Shown piece by piece: positions 35,415-43,735 of a stretch of 45,889 bases of DNA. Source of the DNA: an uncultured Flavobacteriales bacterium (GTDB taxonomy: Bacteria > Bacteroidota > Bacteroidia > Flavobacteriales_G > NORP312). The number at the start of each line of letters is the position of its first letter. The stretch's first letter is position 1. The DNA lies in the NCBI GenBank assembly GCA_905480125.1, contig CAJQPE010000015.1, forward strand, positions 1 through 45,889, written 5' to 3'. A program made the translations under genes and the position numbers. The notes below the pieces were generated by a model. The model worked only from the letters and a program-made list of their open reading frames with translations. It had not been told where the DNA came from and made no database searches.

Positions 35415-36389
35415 ATGTCTTCTCTAATTAAAGTTGCGGTAACTGGCGGCAGTGGCCATCTGGGCATGAGTCTTATTGAATTACTGCTTAAGCAAGGGTT
35501 TCTTGTAAAAGCACTTTACCACTCTTTCTTGCCTACCACAAAAAACGACAATTTAACTTGGGTAAAGGGTGACATAAAAATTTCAAAAAGTGCTAAACTG
35601 CTTCTAAATGAGTGCACGCATGTCGTGCATTGTGCAAGTGTTGTTTCGGTAGAAGATCGATTTGAAAAGGATGTATTTGATACAAATGTTAATGGAACTC
35701 AAAATGTAATTGAAGCATGCTTAACTGAAAATATTACTCGTCTTATTCATATTAGTTCCTCTCATGCTGTTTTAGAACCTAAACACAATGAAACGTTTGA
35801 TGAATCGCGTCCATATAAAACGCAAAACGATTATACATATCCATGGAGTAAGGCGAAAGCAGAACAGTTAGTTATAAATGCTATAGGTAATGGTCTTAAT
35901 GCTATCATTCTAAGACCTACTTCTATCGTTGGCCCACCAGATAGTAGGCCATCTTTAATGGGTAAAACATTATTTGATATGGCTAATGGAAAAATACCAG
36001 CCATTACATCTGGCGGCTATGACATAGTAGATGTGCGTGACCTTTCTCAAACCATTATTAATTCGTTTAATAACGGTAGATGCGGTGAAATATATAATAC
36101 AGGAGGCGCTTTTGTTACTATAAATAAATTGGCACAGTTTTCTAATCCAGAACAAAATCCCATTAAGGTTTCATTAGATATTCTTTTATTTATTTATCCA
36201 TCCATCAAAATATATAAGAAGTTCTTCAAGATTCCCTGGCCAATTACTAAACAAAGTTTACTGGCATTGAAAAATGCGGCTAAAAGAGTAGATTCGTCAA
36301 AAGCTAAAAAAGAACTTAATCACACTTGCCGACCGATTAAAGAAACTATTGAAGATCTGCTGAATTGGAATAAAAAAGAAAATGAATAA
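35415..36389 (+). CDS. NAD(P)-dependent epimerase/dehydratase, 3-beta-HSD-like extended SDR
   Basis: An extended short-chain dehydrogenase of 324 residues. The nucleotide-binding motif is TGGSGHLG near residue 10. The active-site YxxxK is Tyr142/Lys146 in YTYPWSKAKAE, with the preceding catalytic serine in HISSSHAV. RPTSIVGPPDSRPS follows, as in 3-beta-hydroxysteroid dehydrogenase/isomerase and dihydroflavonol-reductase-like enzymes. It overlaps the next gene, a 5-alpha-reductase homologue, by eight bases, so they are translated together. That pairing favours an alcohol/ketone step on a steroid-like or terpenoid substrate, but the family is broad and sugar substrates cannot be excluded. Confidence 0.85.
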   Translation: MSSLIKVAVTGGSGHLGMSLIELLLKQGFLVKALYHSFLPTTKNDNLTWVKGDIKISKSAKLLLNECTHVVHCASVVSVEDRFEKDVFDTNVNGTQNVIEACLTENITRLIHISSSHAVLEPKHNETFDESRPYKTQNDYTYPWSKAKAEQLVINAIGNGLNAIILRPTSIVGPPDSRPSLMGKTLFDMANGKIPAITSGGYDIVDVRDLSQTIINSFNNGRCGEIYNTGGAFVTINKLAQFSNPEQNPIKVSLDILLFIYPSIKIYKKFFKIPWPITKQSLLALKNAAKRVDSSKAKKELNHTCRPIKETIEDLLNWNKKENE

Positions 36390-37131
36390 TGAAATCTTCA
36401 ATATAATTTGCATTTCGTGGAGCGTTGTTGCCATATTAGCATTTATTCTGTTGCAATTTGTTACGGCACCATACGGAAGACACATTAAAAATGGCTGGGG
36501 GCCTGAAGTTTCGAACCGCCTTGGATGGATACTAATGGAAATTCCTTCTTTCGCTATTATCTTGTACTTTTTTGCAACTTCAAATCAAAGTTTATACGCT
36601 TCGCTGTTGAGCCTGTTTTGGCTAATACATTATCTGAATAGAACCTTTATTTTTCCATTTAGATTAAGAACTAAAGGAAAAAAGATGCCACTAGCGATTG
36701 TTGCCGCTGCAATATTTTTTAACCTTTTTAACGCTAGCCTAAACGGATATTTCTTAGCTGATATGGAGCAATACAGAAACATCAATTTTACCGAATGGAA
36801 TTTCTTTGCAGGTTCTACAATATTCGTAATAGCTTTTGTTTTTAATCAGTTAAGCGATAGCACTTTAATCAATCTTAGAAAACCTGGTGAAACAAGATAT
36901 AAAATCCCATTTGGTTATTTATTTAATTACGTGTCATGCCCAAACCACCTCACCGAGTTTCTGCAGTGGACTGGCTTTGCTTTAATGGCCTGGAATCTTC
37001 CAGCACTAACATTTTTAGTATGGACCGCTGCCAACCTATTTCCAAGAGCAATGGAACATCATAAATGGTATAAAAATCACTTTGACAACTACCCCAAAGA
37101 CCGAAAAGCGATTATTCCTTGGATTATTTAA
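36382..37131 (+). CDS. 3-oxo-5-alpha-steroid 4-dehydrogenase family protein (steroid 5-alpha-reductase homologue)
   Basis: An integral membrane reductase of 249 residues with about six helices. The C-terminal half has the family signature: GYLFNYVSCPNHLTEFLQW and GFALMAWN, then RAMEHHKWYKNHFDNYPKDR and KAIIPWII at the very end, closely matching SRD5A/DET2 enzymes. These use NADPH to reduce the C4-C5 double bond of 3-oxosteroids. In bacteria the natural substrate may differ (sterol, hopanoid or fatty enone). It starts eight bases before the SDR stop codon. A eukaryote-like enzyme of this kind paired with a 3-beta-HSD-like SDR is worth noting. Confidence 0.9.
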   Translation: MNNEIFNIICISWSVVAILAFILLQFVTAPYGRHIKNGWGPEVSNRLGWILMEIPSFAIILYFFATSNQSLYASLLSLFWLIHYLNRTFIFPFRLRTKGKKMPLAIVAAAIFFNLFNASLNGYFLADMEQYRNINFTEWNFFAGSTIFVIAFVFNQLSDSTLINLRKPGETRYKIPFGYLFNYVSCPNHLTEFLQWTGFALMAWNLPALTFLVWTAANLFPRAMEHHKWYKNHFDNYPKDRKAIIPWII

Positions 37132-37159
37132 ATTTTATAATTCGAATTACCCCTAAATC

Positions 37160-37993
37160 TTAAACCAACTTTATTCCACTAGCTTCGATAGTTACTTTTC
37201 GCTGCTTGTATAGAGAACCCAGCGCTTTTTTAAATGCTTTTTTGCTTATCCCGAACTGAAAAGAAATAGCTTCGGGAGAGCTTTTATCGGTTAATGCCAA
37301 TTCTCCGTTATTCTCAACCAATGTATTATAAACAAGGTCGACATTAGAGTCATTAAAGTTGTCATAACCGATTGCTTGCAATGTAACATCTAACTTATTG
37401 TCTTCTCGAATGTTCTTAATGTACCCTTTAAGTTTCTCTCCGATATTTAACTCTTTATGGACATCGCTATTGAATACCAGACCTTTATGCTCTCCTTTTA
37501 TAATAACAGAATAACCCAATTCAGATTTATGGTAAACCATTAAATCGACTTCATCTCCAACAGCAACTGACAACTCATGATTTTGCAACCTTCGCTCAAG
37601 TTTATTTGTAGCATACAGCCTTTCAGTTTCATCATCAAAATCCATGTATACAACATACCAACGACCTTCTTCCATTTTTGCGCGTTGTTCCTTAAACGGA
37701 ACCAACAAATCCTTTTCCAACCCCCAATCCATAAAAGCCCCAACAGCAGAAACATCGGCAACTTGTAAAAGCGCAAATTCTCCTAAATGTATTTTAGGTA
37801 TAATGTTAGTTGCGACCTTTCGCTCTTCATAATCGAGATAAACGAATACCTTTATTTTATCACCTATTTCATACTCTTCAGGACAGTATTTATTGGGTAA
37901 AAGAACATCTTCATCTTCTTCATCTCCTAAATATAAACCAACACTAGTACAGCGTAAAATTGTTAATTCGTTGTATTTGCCTATCTCAATCAC
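37160..37993 (-). CDS. cvfB: CvfB family S1-domain RNA-binding protein
   Basis: A cytoplasmic RNA-binding protein of 277 residues. The start MIEIGKYNELTILRCTSVGLYL and the segment GEFALLQVADVSAVGAFMDWGLEKDLLVPFKEQ are typical of CvfB/YitL proteins, which have tandem S1 folds and a C-terminal winged helix. The winged helix is visible from about residue 215 (SSPEAISFQFGISKKAFKKALGSLYKQRKV). In staphylococci this family affects virulence gene expression; in Bacteroidota the role is not known. The gene is isolated and convergent with the 5-alpha-reductase gene. Confidence 0.92.
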   Translation of the reverse strand: MIEIGKYNELTILRCTSVGLYLGDEEDEDVLLPNKYCPEEYEIGDKIKVFVYLDYEERKVATNIIPKIHLGEFALLQVADVSAVGAFMDWGLEKDLLVPFKEQRAKMEEGRWYVVYMDFDDETERLYATNKLERRLQNHELSVAVGDEVDLMVYHKSELGYSVIIKGEHKGLVFNSDVHKELNIGEKLKGYIKNIREDNKLDVTLQAIGYDNFNDSNVDLVYNTLVENNGELALTDKSSPEAISFQFGISKKAFKKALGSLYKQRKVTIEASGIKLV

Positions 37994-38008
37994 TTTACAA
38001 TTTTTCTA

Positions 38009-38016
38009 CAAAGCTA
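38009..38016 (-). promoter_or_regulatory. Candidate -7 element of cvfB
   Basis: The minus strand reads TAGCTTTG (TAnnTTTG), 15 bases upstream of the cvfB ATG. Confidence 0.4.
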
Positions 38017-38136
38017 AACAATGCGAATTAAATTTCTTGTAACATATAGTCAATGAGATCTTTTTCGTAATTGTAAAATTTATAACTAAAAAAGAGCGCC
38101 AGAAATATGCCATATAAAAGTAGCAACCTCTTTCTA

Positions 38137-38167
38137 TTGTCAATAACTTGAATTTACACTACATTTG
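38137..38167 (+). promoter_or_regulatory. Candidate promoter of the 121-residue acidic protein gene
   Basis: TTG at 38137-38139 and TACATTTG at 38160-38167 are separated by 20 bases, fitting the TTG/TAnnTTTG promoter of flavobacteria. The ATG lies 30 bases downstream at 38198. Confidence 0.55.
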
Positions 38168-38197
38168 CCGCCTTAGAAAAATTAAACACTACAAGCT

Positions 38198-38563
38198 ATG
38201 CAAATAGAAGGCGCTTCTAAAATCATTGAGTCAATTGATCAAACCATTGGGAAAGATGGTCTTGACAACAAAAAACTAATCCCTAAATTAAAAGAATTAA
38301 GAGAGTTAGCTCGAGCAGAAGAAGATCCATTAGTGGTTAAAACACTTCGTTTAATCTATGAATACCTAGAAGAAAATAATGCTTTTGATATAATTCCTGC
38401 GGTAATTGCAGACGAAGAGGATGAAGAAGAAGAGCCAGAAGAACCAATGGATTTGACTGACACCGAAAACTTGCAATATTTAATGCAGCTAATTGCTAAG
38501 TCTGAGAATCCATATAACCGGGAGGAAATAAAAGGTTACAGAACCGAACTTTGGGACATCTAA
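38198..38563 (+). CDS. Small acidic protein of unknown function
   Basis: Not recognised. The 121 residues are mainly helical and strongly acidic, with a central run EEDEEEEPEEP (about residues 68-83). The helical N-terminal part is rich in Lys/Leu/Glu and the C-terminal part (NLQYLMQLIAKSENPYNREEIKGYR) is less charged. No signal peptide or membrane segment is present, so it is probably cytoplasmic. A well-formed promoter lies upstream and a strong terminator 25 bases after the stop, which together argue that it is a real, independently transcribed gene. Confidence 0.75.
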   Translation: MQIEGASKIIESIDQTIGKDGLDNKKLIPKLKELRELARAEEDPLVVKTLRLIYEYLEENNAFDIIPAVIADEEDEEEEPEEPMDLTDTENLQYLMQLIAKSENPYNREEIKGYRTELWDI

Positions 38564-38588
38564 TTTGCGATTTCTGAAAAAATTTTTA

Positions 38589-38620
38589 AGCCCTTTCCGT
38601 TTCTTCGGAAAGGGCTTTTT
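38589..38620 (+). terminator. Rho-independent terminator
   Basis: A perfect 11-base-pair stem (agccctttccg / cggaaagggct) with a six-base loop is followed by a T-run. It lies 25 bases after the stop of the acidic protein gene. Confidence 0.95.
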
Positions 38621-38712
38621 CTTTACGTAAAATATTTTAATGATGTTTGCCCCTCTAATTTTCGTAGCGAACTCTTTTTTTATATTTTTACCATACCAAA
38701 ACAAAACAGCAG

Positions 38713-39135
38713 ATGAAATTTTTAACAAAAACATTTTCAGCTAGAAAAGGATCACAAGTAAAAGTAACTTTTAGTCACCCAACAATTGTTAAATTGATGT
38801 CTAAGAGAGATTTGGCTAAATACAGGAAATCTCAAACGCATTCTTATTGGGGAGGCAATTTTAAAAGCTCTCCAGTTGTTTTTGGTGTACCCCGTAATGG
38901 ACAATGGTGTGTTGTTGTTGAAAAAGGAACTCGAGATAAGCCTCTAGACGTTGAAGCCTCAATTGAATTAGTTTCTGGAGGATTAGAACCCACTGCTTTG
39001 CCAGGGGGCGGGGCTATTCCCAAACCAAAACAAATTAAGGAGACTGCCCCAGAAGAAAATAATAGCATTGAAGATAGTGTGGTTCCAGAAGTAGAAGATT
39101 TCTCTGATGGTGACGCAGAAAATAAGCCTGAGTAG
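38713..39135 (+). CDS. DUF1883 domain protein with acidic tail
   Basis: A 140-residue protein. Residues of about 15-88 match the DUF1883 pattern by eye: a beta-rich domain with VKVTF, VKLMSKRDLAKYR, a YWGGNFKSSPVVFGVP segment and GQWCVVVE. The usual pattern is YxGG, SPxxxxVPxxGxW and a closing beta strand. From about residue 92 the sequence becomes Pro/Gly-rich, then strongly acidic (EDFSDGDAEN), and is probably unstructured. The function of DUF1883 is not established; in other bacteria it is sometimes fused to signalling or TIR-type domains (recalled). There is no signal peptide. The gene stands between a terminator upstream and a 180-base gap downstream. Confidence 0.75.
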   Translation: MKFLTKTFSARKGSQVKVTFSHPTIVKLMSKRDLAKYRKSQTHSYWGGNFKSSPVVFGVPRNGQWCVVVEKGTRDKPLDVEASIELVSGGLEPTALPGGGAIPKPKQIKETAPEENNSIEDSVVPEVEDFSDGDAENKPE

Positions 39136-39316
39136 GCAAAGGTTTATTTTTTATCGAAATAATGATGTCGATTACTGGCTCAATATTCACAGGGTTTTAT
39201 TATTGGGCTCAGTCATACAAATAGTTTAACTATAATAGCAGAATTCAAAAGTATTTAAAGGGGCTATGAAATACTAATAGCGAATTCTAAGAATATCAAC
39301 ATACTAGCTATAACCC

Positions 39317-39748
39317 ATGGAAAGCCCTCTCGTTTTATATAATAAAATAAATAATTTTGGTAGATTATTAGACATGAAATTTGAAGTGTCAGAACCTGGT
39401 CGTGTAATTTATTCCATGCCTGTTACCAAAGATATTCTCGCAACCACTTCTGCTGCACATGGTGGAGCATTAGCTGCATTCATGGATGCCATCATCGGTG
39501 TCGCTTCATTATCTGCTGTTGCAGAAGAAGGAAAACTTGTTTCTACCGTAGAATTTAAAATCAATTACTTAAACCCTGCTCTGCTAAATGACCAACTTCG
39601 GGGGTTGGGCAAAGTGATTAAAAAAGGGAAACGTATTATAATTACACAAGGGGAAATATTCAACCAAAAAAATGAGCTACTTGCTATTTGCACTGGCACT
39701 TTAAACGCATACCCAATAGAAAAAAGTGATATTCTTAGATCTCAATAA
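39317..39748 (+). CDS. PaaI-type hotdog thioesterase
   Basis: A cytoplasmic acyl-CoA thioesterase-like protein of 143 residues with a single hotdog fold. The segment AAHGGALAAFMDAIIG (about residues 45-60) contains the family's HGG motif on the central helix, followed by VSTVEFKINYLNPAL (strand pattern of PaaI/4-hydroxybenzoyl-CoA thioesterases). Its substrate cannot be predicted. It is alone, with 180 bases before and 83 bases after it. Confidence 0.88.
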   Translation: MESPLVLYNKINNFGRLLDMKFEVSEPGRVIYSMPVTKDILATTSAAHGGALAAFMDAIIGVASLSAVAEEGKLVSTVEFKINYLNPALLNDQLRGLGKVIKKGKRIIITQGEIFNQKNELLAICTGTLNAYPIEKSDILRSQ

Positions 39749-39831
39749 AGACGTCTTGCGTGCACCATTTATTTAAAAATGATAGTGCGTTCACTTTAGT
39801 TAGTTTATCTTGCGCCTAAAATAAATTTACG

Positions 39832-42800
39832 ATGAAAAAAATACTATTCGCGACTCTCGCCATACTAATTACACTTCCTGTTCTCGCTAAAAAAGGAGAA
39901 GAAAAAAAAGACAAAGGAAAATATAAAACCTCAACATTCAGTGGGTTAAAATTTAGGAGTATAGGTCCTGCATTAACCTCTGGAAGAATTGCTGATATTG
40001 CAGTTAACCCAAACAATAACGCAGAATATTATGTAGCTGTAGCTTCTGGTGGTGTTTGGAAAACTACAAATCATGGGACTACTTATACCCCAATTTTTGA
40101 CGGGCAAGGATCCTATTCTATTGGCTGCGTCACAATCGATCCAAGCAATCCACACACAATTTGGGTGGGCACTGGTGAAAACAATAACCAAAGGAGTGTT
40201 GCCTATGGTGATGGTGTATATAAATCTAATGATGGTGGAAAAAGCTGGATAAATGTTGGATTGAAAAAATCTGAACACATCGGTAAAATAATAGTTCATC
40301 CAACTAATTCAAATATTGTATATGTTGCTGCCTATGGGCCACTTTGGAGCGAAGGTGGAGATAGAGGTTTATACAAAACCGAAGATGGCGGTAAAAAGTG
40401 GACTAAGGTTTTAGAAATTGACGAGCACACAGGTATCTCTGATATTATTATGGATTCACGAAACCCTAATATCATATATGCTGCGGCTCACCAAAGAAGA
40501 AGACACACATTTACATATGTTGGTGGTGGTCCAAGCTCAGGAATACATAAAACTATAGATGGCGGTAAAAATTGGGATAAATTAACTTCTGGGCTACCTT
40601 CAACTATAATGGGACGAATTGGTTTAGCCATTTCTCCCGTAAATCCTGACTACGTATTTGCAATGATCGAAGCAGAACAAGATCAACATGGCTTTTACAG
40701 AAGTACCAACCGTGGTGCGAGTTGGACAAAAATGAGTAAGCATAAAACCAGTGGCAATTACTATCAAGAAATTATTTGTGACCCTGTTGATATTAACAAA
40801 ATATTTTCGATGGATACATGGCTGCACCATACAGAAGATGGTGGAAAAACGTTTAAAAAAACGGGAGAAAAAAGTAAACACGTTGACAATCACTGCATTT
40901 GGATTAATCCGAATAATACCAACCATTGGATTGTTGGTTGCGATGGAGGATTATATGAGACATGGGATCATGCAGCCAACTGGCAATACAAAACAAATCT
41001 TCCTGTTACACAATATTACAAAGTCGCTGTAGATAATGCGAAACCATTCTACAATGTATACGGTGGGACTCAGGACAACAATAGTATGGGTGGGCCGTCC
41101 CGCACAACGACCAATCACGGAATTATGAATTCCGATTGGTATATAACCAATGGTGGCGATGGTTTTGAATCAGCAATTGATCCAATAGACCCTAACATTG
41201 TTTATGCACAGGCTCAATATGGTTGGTTAGTTCGTTACGATAAAGCAACAGGAGAACGTGTAGGTATTCAACCTCAGCCAAAAGCTGACGAAGATGGATT
41301 ACGCTGGAACTGGGATGCTCCTTTGATTATTAGCCCTCATAATAACAAGAGATTGTATTTTGCTGCAAATAAACTTTTCAAAAGTAACGACCAAGGAAAC
41401 ACTTGGGAGTGCATCAGCGAAGACTTAACTCGTCAAATTGACAGAAATACGCTAAAAGTAATGGGACGTGTTCAAAGTATGGACGCTGTGATGAAAAACA
41501 AATCAACCACAATGTATGGAAACATTGTTGCTCTCGATGAATCACCTATACAAGAAGGATTGATTTACGTTGGAACTGATGATGGTCTCATTCAAATAAC
41601 AGAAGACAACGGTAAAACATGGAAGAAGATTTCTTCATTTTCTGGTATTCCCACGAACACTTACGTGAATGCGATTGTTTGTTCTCAGCATGATGCGAAT
41701 ACAGTTTACGCTGTGTTCAACAACCACAAACAAGGAGATTTTAAACCCTACATTTTAAAGAGCACTGACAAAGGAGCAACATGGGCTACGTTACAAGGAA
41801 ACTTGCCGGAAAGAGGTTCGGTTTACGATATCGCGGAAGATCATGTAAACAAAAATTTACTATTCGCAGGAACGGAATTTGGTGCATTTTTCTCTATTGA
41901 TGGCGGTCAAGAATGGACACAGTTAAAAGCGGGATTACCAACAATTGCGGTGCGAGATTTAGAAATTCAAAAACGCGAAAACGACTTAGTGCTCGCTAGT
42001 TTCGGACGAGGATTTTACATTCTTGATGACTATTCTGCTTTGAGAACGTTCGCGGATGATTTGTTCAAGAAAGAGGCGCATATCTTCCCTATCAAAGATG
42101 GTCAGATGTATATCGAGTCAAGCCCAATGGGAATGAAAGGAAAATCTTCTCAGGGAGAGTCTCATTACACAGCTGAAAACCCTCCAATTGGAGTGGTGAT
42201 AACGTATTTACTAAACGACACCTTAAAAACTGCAAAAGAGAACAGAAGAAGCGCTGAAGCAAAACTGATTAAAGACAATAAAGATGTTGTTTACCCAACT
42301 TATGCAGAATTCAGTAACGAAGACAATGAAGAAAAGCCTTACCTCATCTTTACAATTACTGATGAAAAAGGAAATGTGGTTAGAAAAATGCGTTCAGCTC
42401 CTAAAAATGGCATCAACAGAATCGTATGGGATTTCAGATTAACGAGCACAACACCAATAAGATTAAAACCAAGAACCGTTGGCAGATATAGCTCTGCTGA
42501 TGTAGGTCCCTTATGTCTTCCTGGAACGTACAATGTTTCCATTGCTAAAGTTGAGAATGGTAAAGTAACGGAGCTAGATCCTGTTAACCCTTTCAAATGC
42601 GATTGGTTGAATACTCCTACACTTCCTGCTGCTGATAAAGCCGAAGTATTAGTATTTCAACAGAAAGCTGCGGACCTGCAAAGAGCTGTGCGCGGAACAC
42701 AAAAAGTGCAAGGCGATATTAGCGAAAGACTAAACTACATCAAGAAAGCTGTTGAACAAACACCAAATGTGCCGTTAACTATGTTGCAAGAAGTGAAAAC

Positions 42801-43113
42801 TTTGGAAGACAAAATGAATACTATCAGTATCCGTTTAAATGGTGACCCAAGCCTGTCGAGCAGAGATATTGAGCAAGCCAACAGCATATCGGACAGAATA
42901 GAGCTATCCGTATACTTTATGTGGTATAACCGATCTAACCCAACTACTACTTGTAGAGAACTGTACGAAGATGCGGGCAATGCATTTGAACCAGTATTAG
43001 AAGAAATAAAAGCGGTTTTCGCTCAAGTTGAAGCCCTTGAAGCAAAACTTGATGAACTAAAAGCACCTTATACGCCAGGCCGAACTCCACTTCCTGACTG
43101 GAAAATGGAATAG
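39832..43113 (+). CDS. Secreted BNR/Asp-box repeat protein (sortilin/VPS10-like propeller)
   Basis: A 1093-residue exported protein. A signal peptide (MKKILFATLAILITLPVLA) is followed by a lysine-rich linker and a beta-propeller region up to about residue 740. About ten Asp-box motifs of the form S/T-x-D-x-G-x-x-W or close variants are visible (for example KSNDGGKSW, KTEDGGKKW, KTIDGGKNW, HTEDGGKTF, ITEDNGKTW, KSTDKGATW, SIDGGQEW). The C-terminal third contains a beta-rich domain and a helical, coiled-coil-like stretch (about 955-1075). It lacks a T9SS tail and ends in PGRTPLPDWKME. Proteins of this layout are annotated as glycosyl hydrolases by Asp boxes, but no sialidase arginine triad was identified, so enzymatic activity is unproven. 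Confidence 0.88.
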   Translation: MKKILFATLAILITLPVLAKKGEEKKDKGKYKTSTFSGLKFRSIGPALTSGRIADIAVNPNNNAEYYVAVASGGVWKTTNHGTTYTPIFDGQGSYSIGCVTIDPSNPHTIWVGTGENNNQRSVAYGDGVYKSNDGGKSWINVGLKKSEHIGKIIVHPTNSNIVYVAAYGPLWSEGGDRGLYKTEDGGKKWTKVLEIDEHTGISDIIMDSRNPNIIYAAAHQRRRHTFTYVGGGPSSGIHKTIDGGKNWDKLTSGLPSTIMGRIGLAISPVNPDYVFAMIEAEQDQHGFYRSTNRGASWTKMSKHKTSGNYYQEIICDPVDINKIFSMDTWLHHTEDGGKTFKKTGEKSKHVDNHCIWINPNNTNHWIVGCDGGLYETWDHAANWQYKTNLPVTQYYKVAVDNAKPFYNVYGGTQDNNSMGGPSRTTTNHGIMNSDWYITNGGDGFESAIDPIDPNIVYAQAQYGWLVRYDKATGERVGIQPQPKADEDGLRWNWDAPLIISPHNNKRLYFAANKLFKSNDQGNTWECISEDLTRQIDRNTLKVMGRVQSMDAVMKNKSTTMYGNIVALDESPIQEGLIYVGTDDGLIQITEDNGKTWKKISSFSGIPTNTYVNAIVCSQHDANTVYAVFNNHKQGDFKPYILKSTDKGATWATLQGNLPERGSVYDIAEDHVNKNLLFAGTEFGAFFSIDGGQEWTQLKAGLPTIAVRDLEIQKRENDLVLASFGRGFYILDDYSALRTFADDLFKKEAHIFPIKDGQMYIESSPMGMKGKSSQGESHYTAENPPIGVVITYLLNDTLKTAKENRRSAEAKLIKDNKDVVYPTYAEFSNEDNEEKPYLIFTITDEKGNVVRKMRSAPKNGINRIVWDFRLTSTTPIRLKPRTVGRYSSADVGPLCLPGTYNVSIAKVENGKVTELDPVNPFKCDWLNTPTLPAADKAEVLVFQQKAADLQRAVRGTQKVQGDISERLNYIKKAVEQTPNVPLTMLQEVKTLEDKMNTISIRLNGDPSLSSRDIEQANSISDRIELSVYFMWYNRSNPTTTCRELYEDAGNAFEPVLEEIKAVFAQVEALEAKLDELKAPYTPGRTPLPDWKME

Positions 43114-43204
43114 CAATACTATCCTGTATAAACATCTAGCTAAATACTGTAAACCTATTTTTCAAAGCTTAACCGTGAAAATAGTAACAACAAAGGAATC
43201 ATAA

Positions 43205-43230
43205 AAAATCCCGCCAATTGGCAGGATTTT
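43205..43230. terminator. Bidirectional terminator between the BNR gene and the sigma factor operon
   Basis: A stem of aaaatcc / ggatttt with an inner GCC/GGC pair, one mismatch and an AATT loop lies between two convergent transcripts. It has T-rich ends on both strands. Confidence 0.75.
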
Positions 43231-43256
43231 CGGTTTAACTTTTATTTGACTAGCTT

Positions 43257-43460
43257 TTAATTCAATACTGATTCGATTGTGCCAACAATATTAGATTTTC
43301 TTATGCTTAGTGCTTTTGAGTAGTTAAGAACGTTATCAACAACATGTTGAGAAGGCGTTTCTATCACTTCATCTTTAGTACATAAACCAAGTTCAGCTAA
43401 AATCTGACTTTCGTTTTGTGTAAATTCCGCTAATTCTTCTAGAGTAATGTTTTTAAGCAT
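43257..43460 (-). CDS. Small unknown protein downstream of the sigma factor
   Basis: Not recognised. From the ATG at 43460 the product has 67 residues (MLKNITLEELAEFTQNESQ and onward), soluble and probably helical, with one cysteine. A longer frame from 43556 exists, but its first part overlaps the preceding small gene by 44 bases in another frame, so 43460 is preferred. It is the third gene after the ECF sigma factor, with a terminator 26 bases past its stop. The position makes a role linked to the sigma factor possible, but this is inference. Confidence 0.55.
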   Translation of the reverse strand: MLKNITLEELAEFTQNESQILAELGLCTKDEVIETPSQHVVDNVLNYSKALSIRKSNIVGTIESVLN

Positions 43461-43512
43461 AGGCTTCTGATTTAATTTTTGGTTCAGCCTATTAACGTAA
43501 TTATATTTTGCT

Positions 43513-43728
43513 TTATTGCATCTTTCCAGAAATATTATAGGAAGTTTCAATTTCATTACTTGTGTACCTCACAAATAGGCTACCTGCAGTAGCATCTTCA
43601 GGTTGGCTTTCAAACTCCTCAACAAATTCTAAAGACTGAATCTCTAAATTCGAATCCGATTCGTTAATTATCGATTTTAAACCAATACTCATTAAAAGCA
43701 TAACAAAAACTGGAACAACAAACCTCAT
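43513..43728 (-). CDS. Small membrane-anchored protein adjacent to the sigma factor
   Basis: Not recognised. The 71-residue product has an N-terminal hydrophobic helix (MRFVVPVFVMLLMSIGLKS), which could be a membrane anchor or signal peptide, followed by an acidic segment (ESDSNLEIQSLEFVEEFESQPED). It starts seven bases after the sigma factor stop codon. The layout of a short sigma-linked membrane protein would fit a minimal anti-sigma factor or envelope sensor, but it lacks the cytoplasmic N-terminal helices and the zinc-binding HxxxCxxC of classic anti-sigma factors. Confidence 0.6.
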   Translation of the reverse strand: MRFVVPVFVMLLMSIGLKSIINESDSNLEIQSLEFVEEFESQPEDATAGSLFVRYTSNEIETSYNISGKMQ

Positions 43729-43735
43729 CGTACTA

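Noticed and set aside
43461-43556. The N-terminal extension of the last small gene of the sigma operon
   Set aside because: It overlaps the preceding small gene by 44 bases in a different frame, and a good ATG exists at 43460. Kept only as an alternative start.
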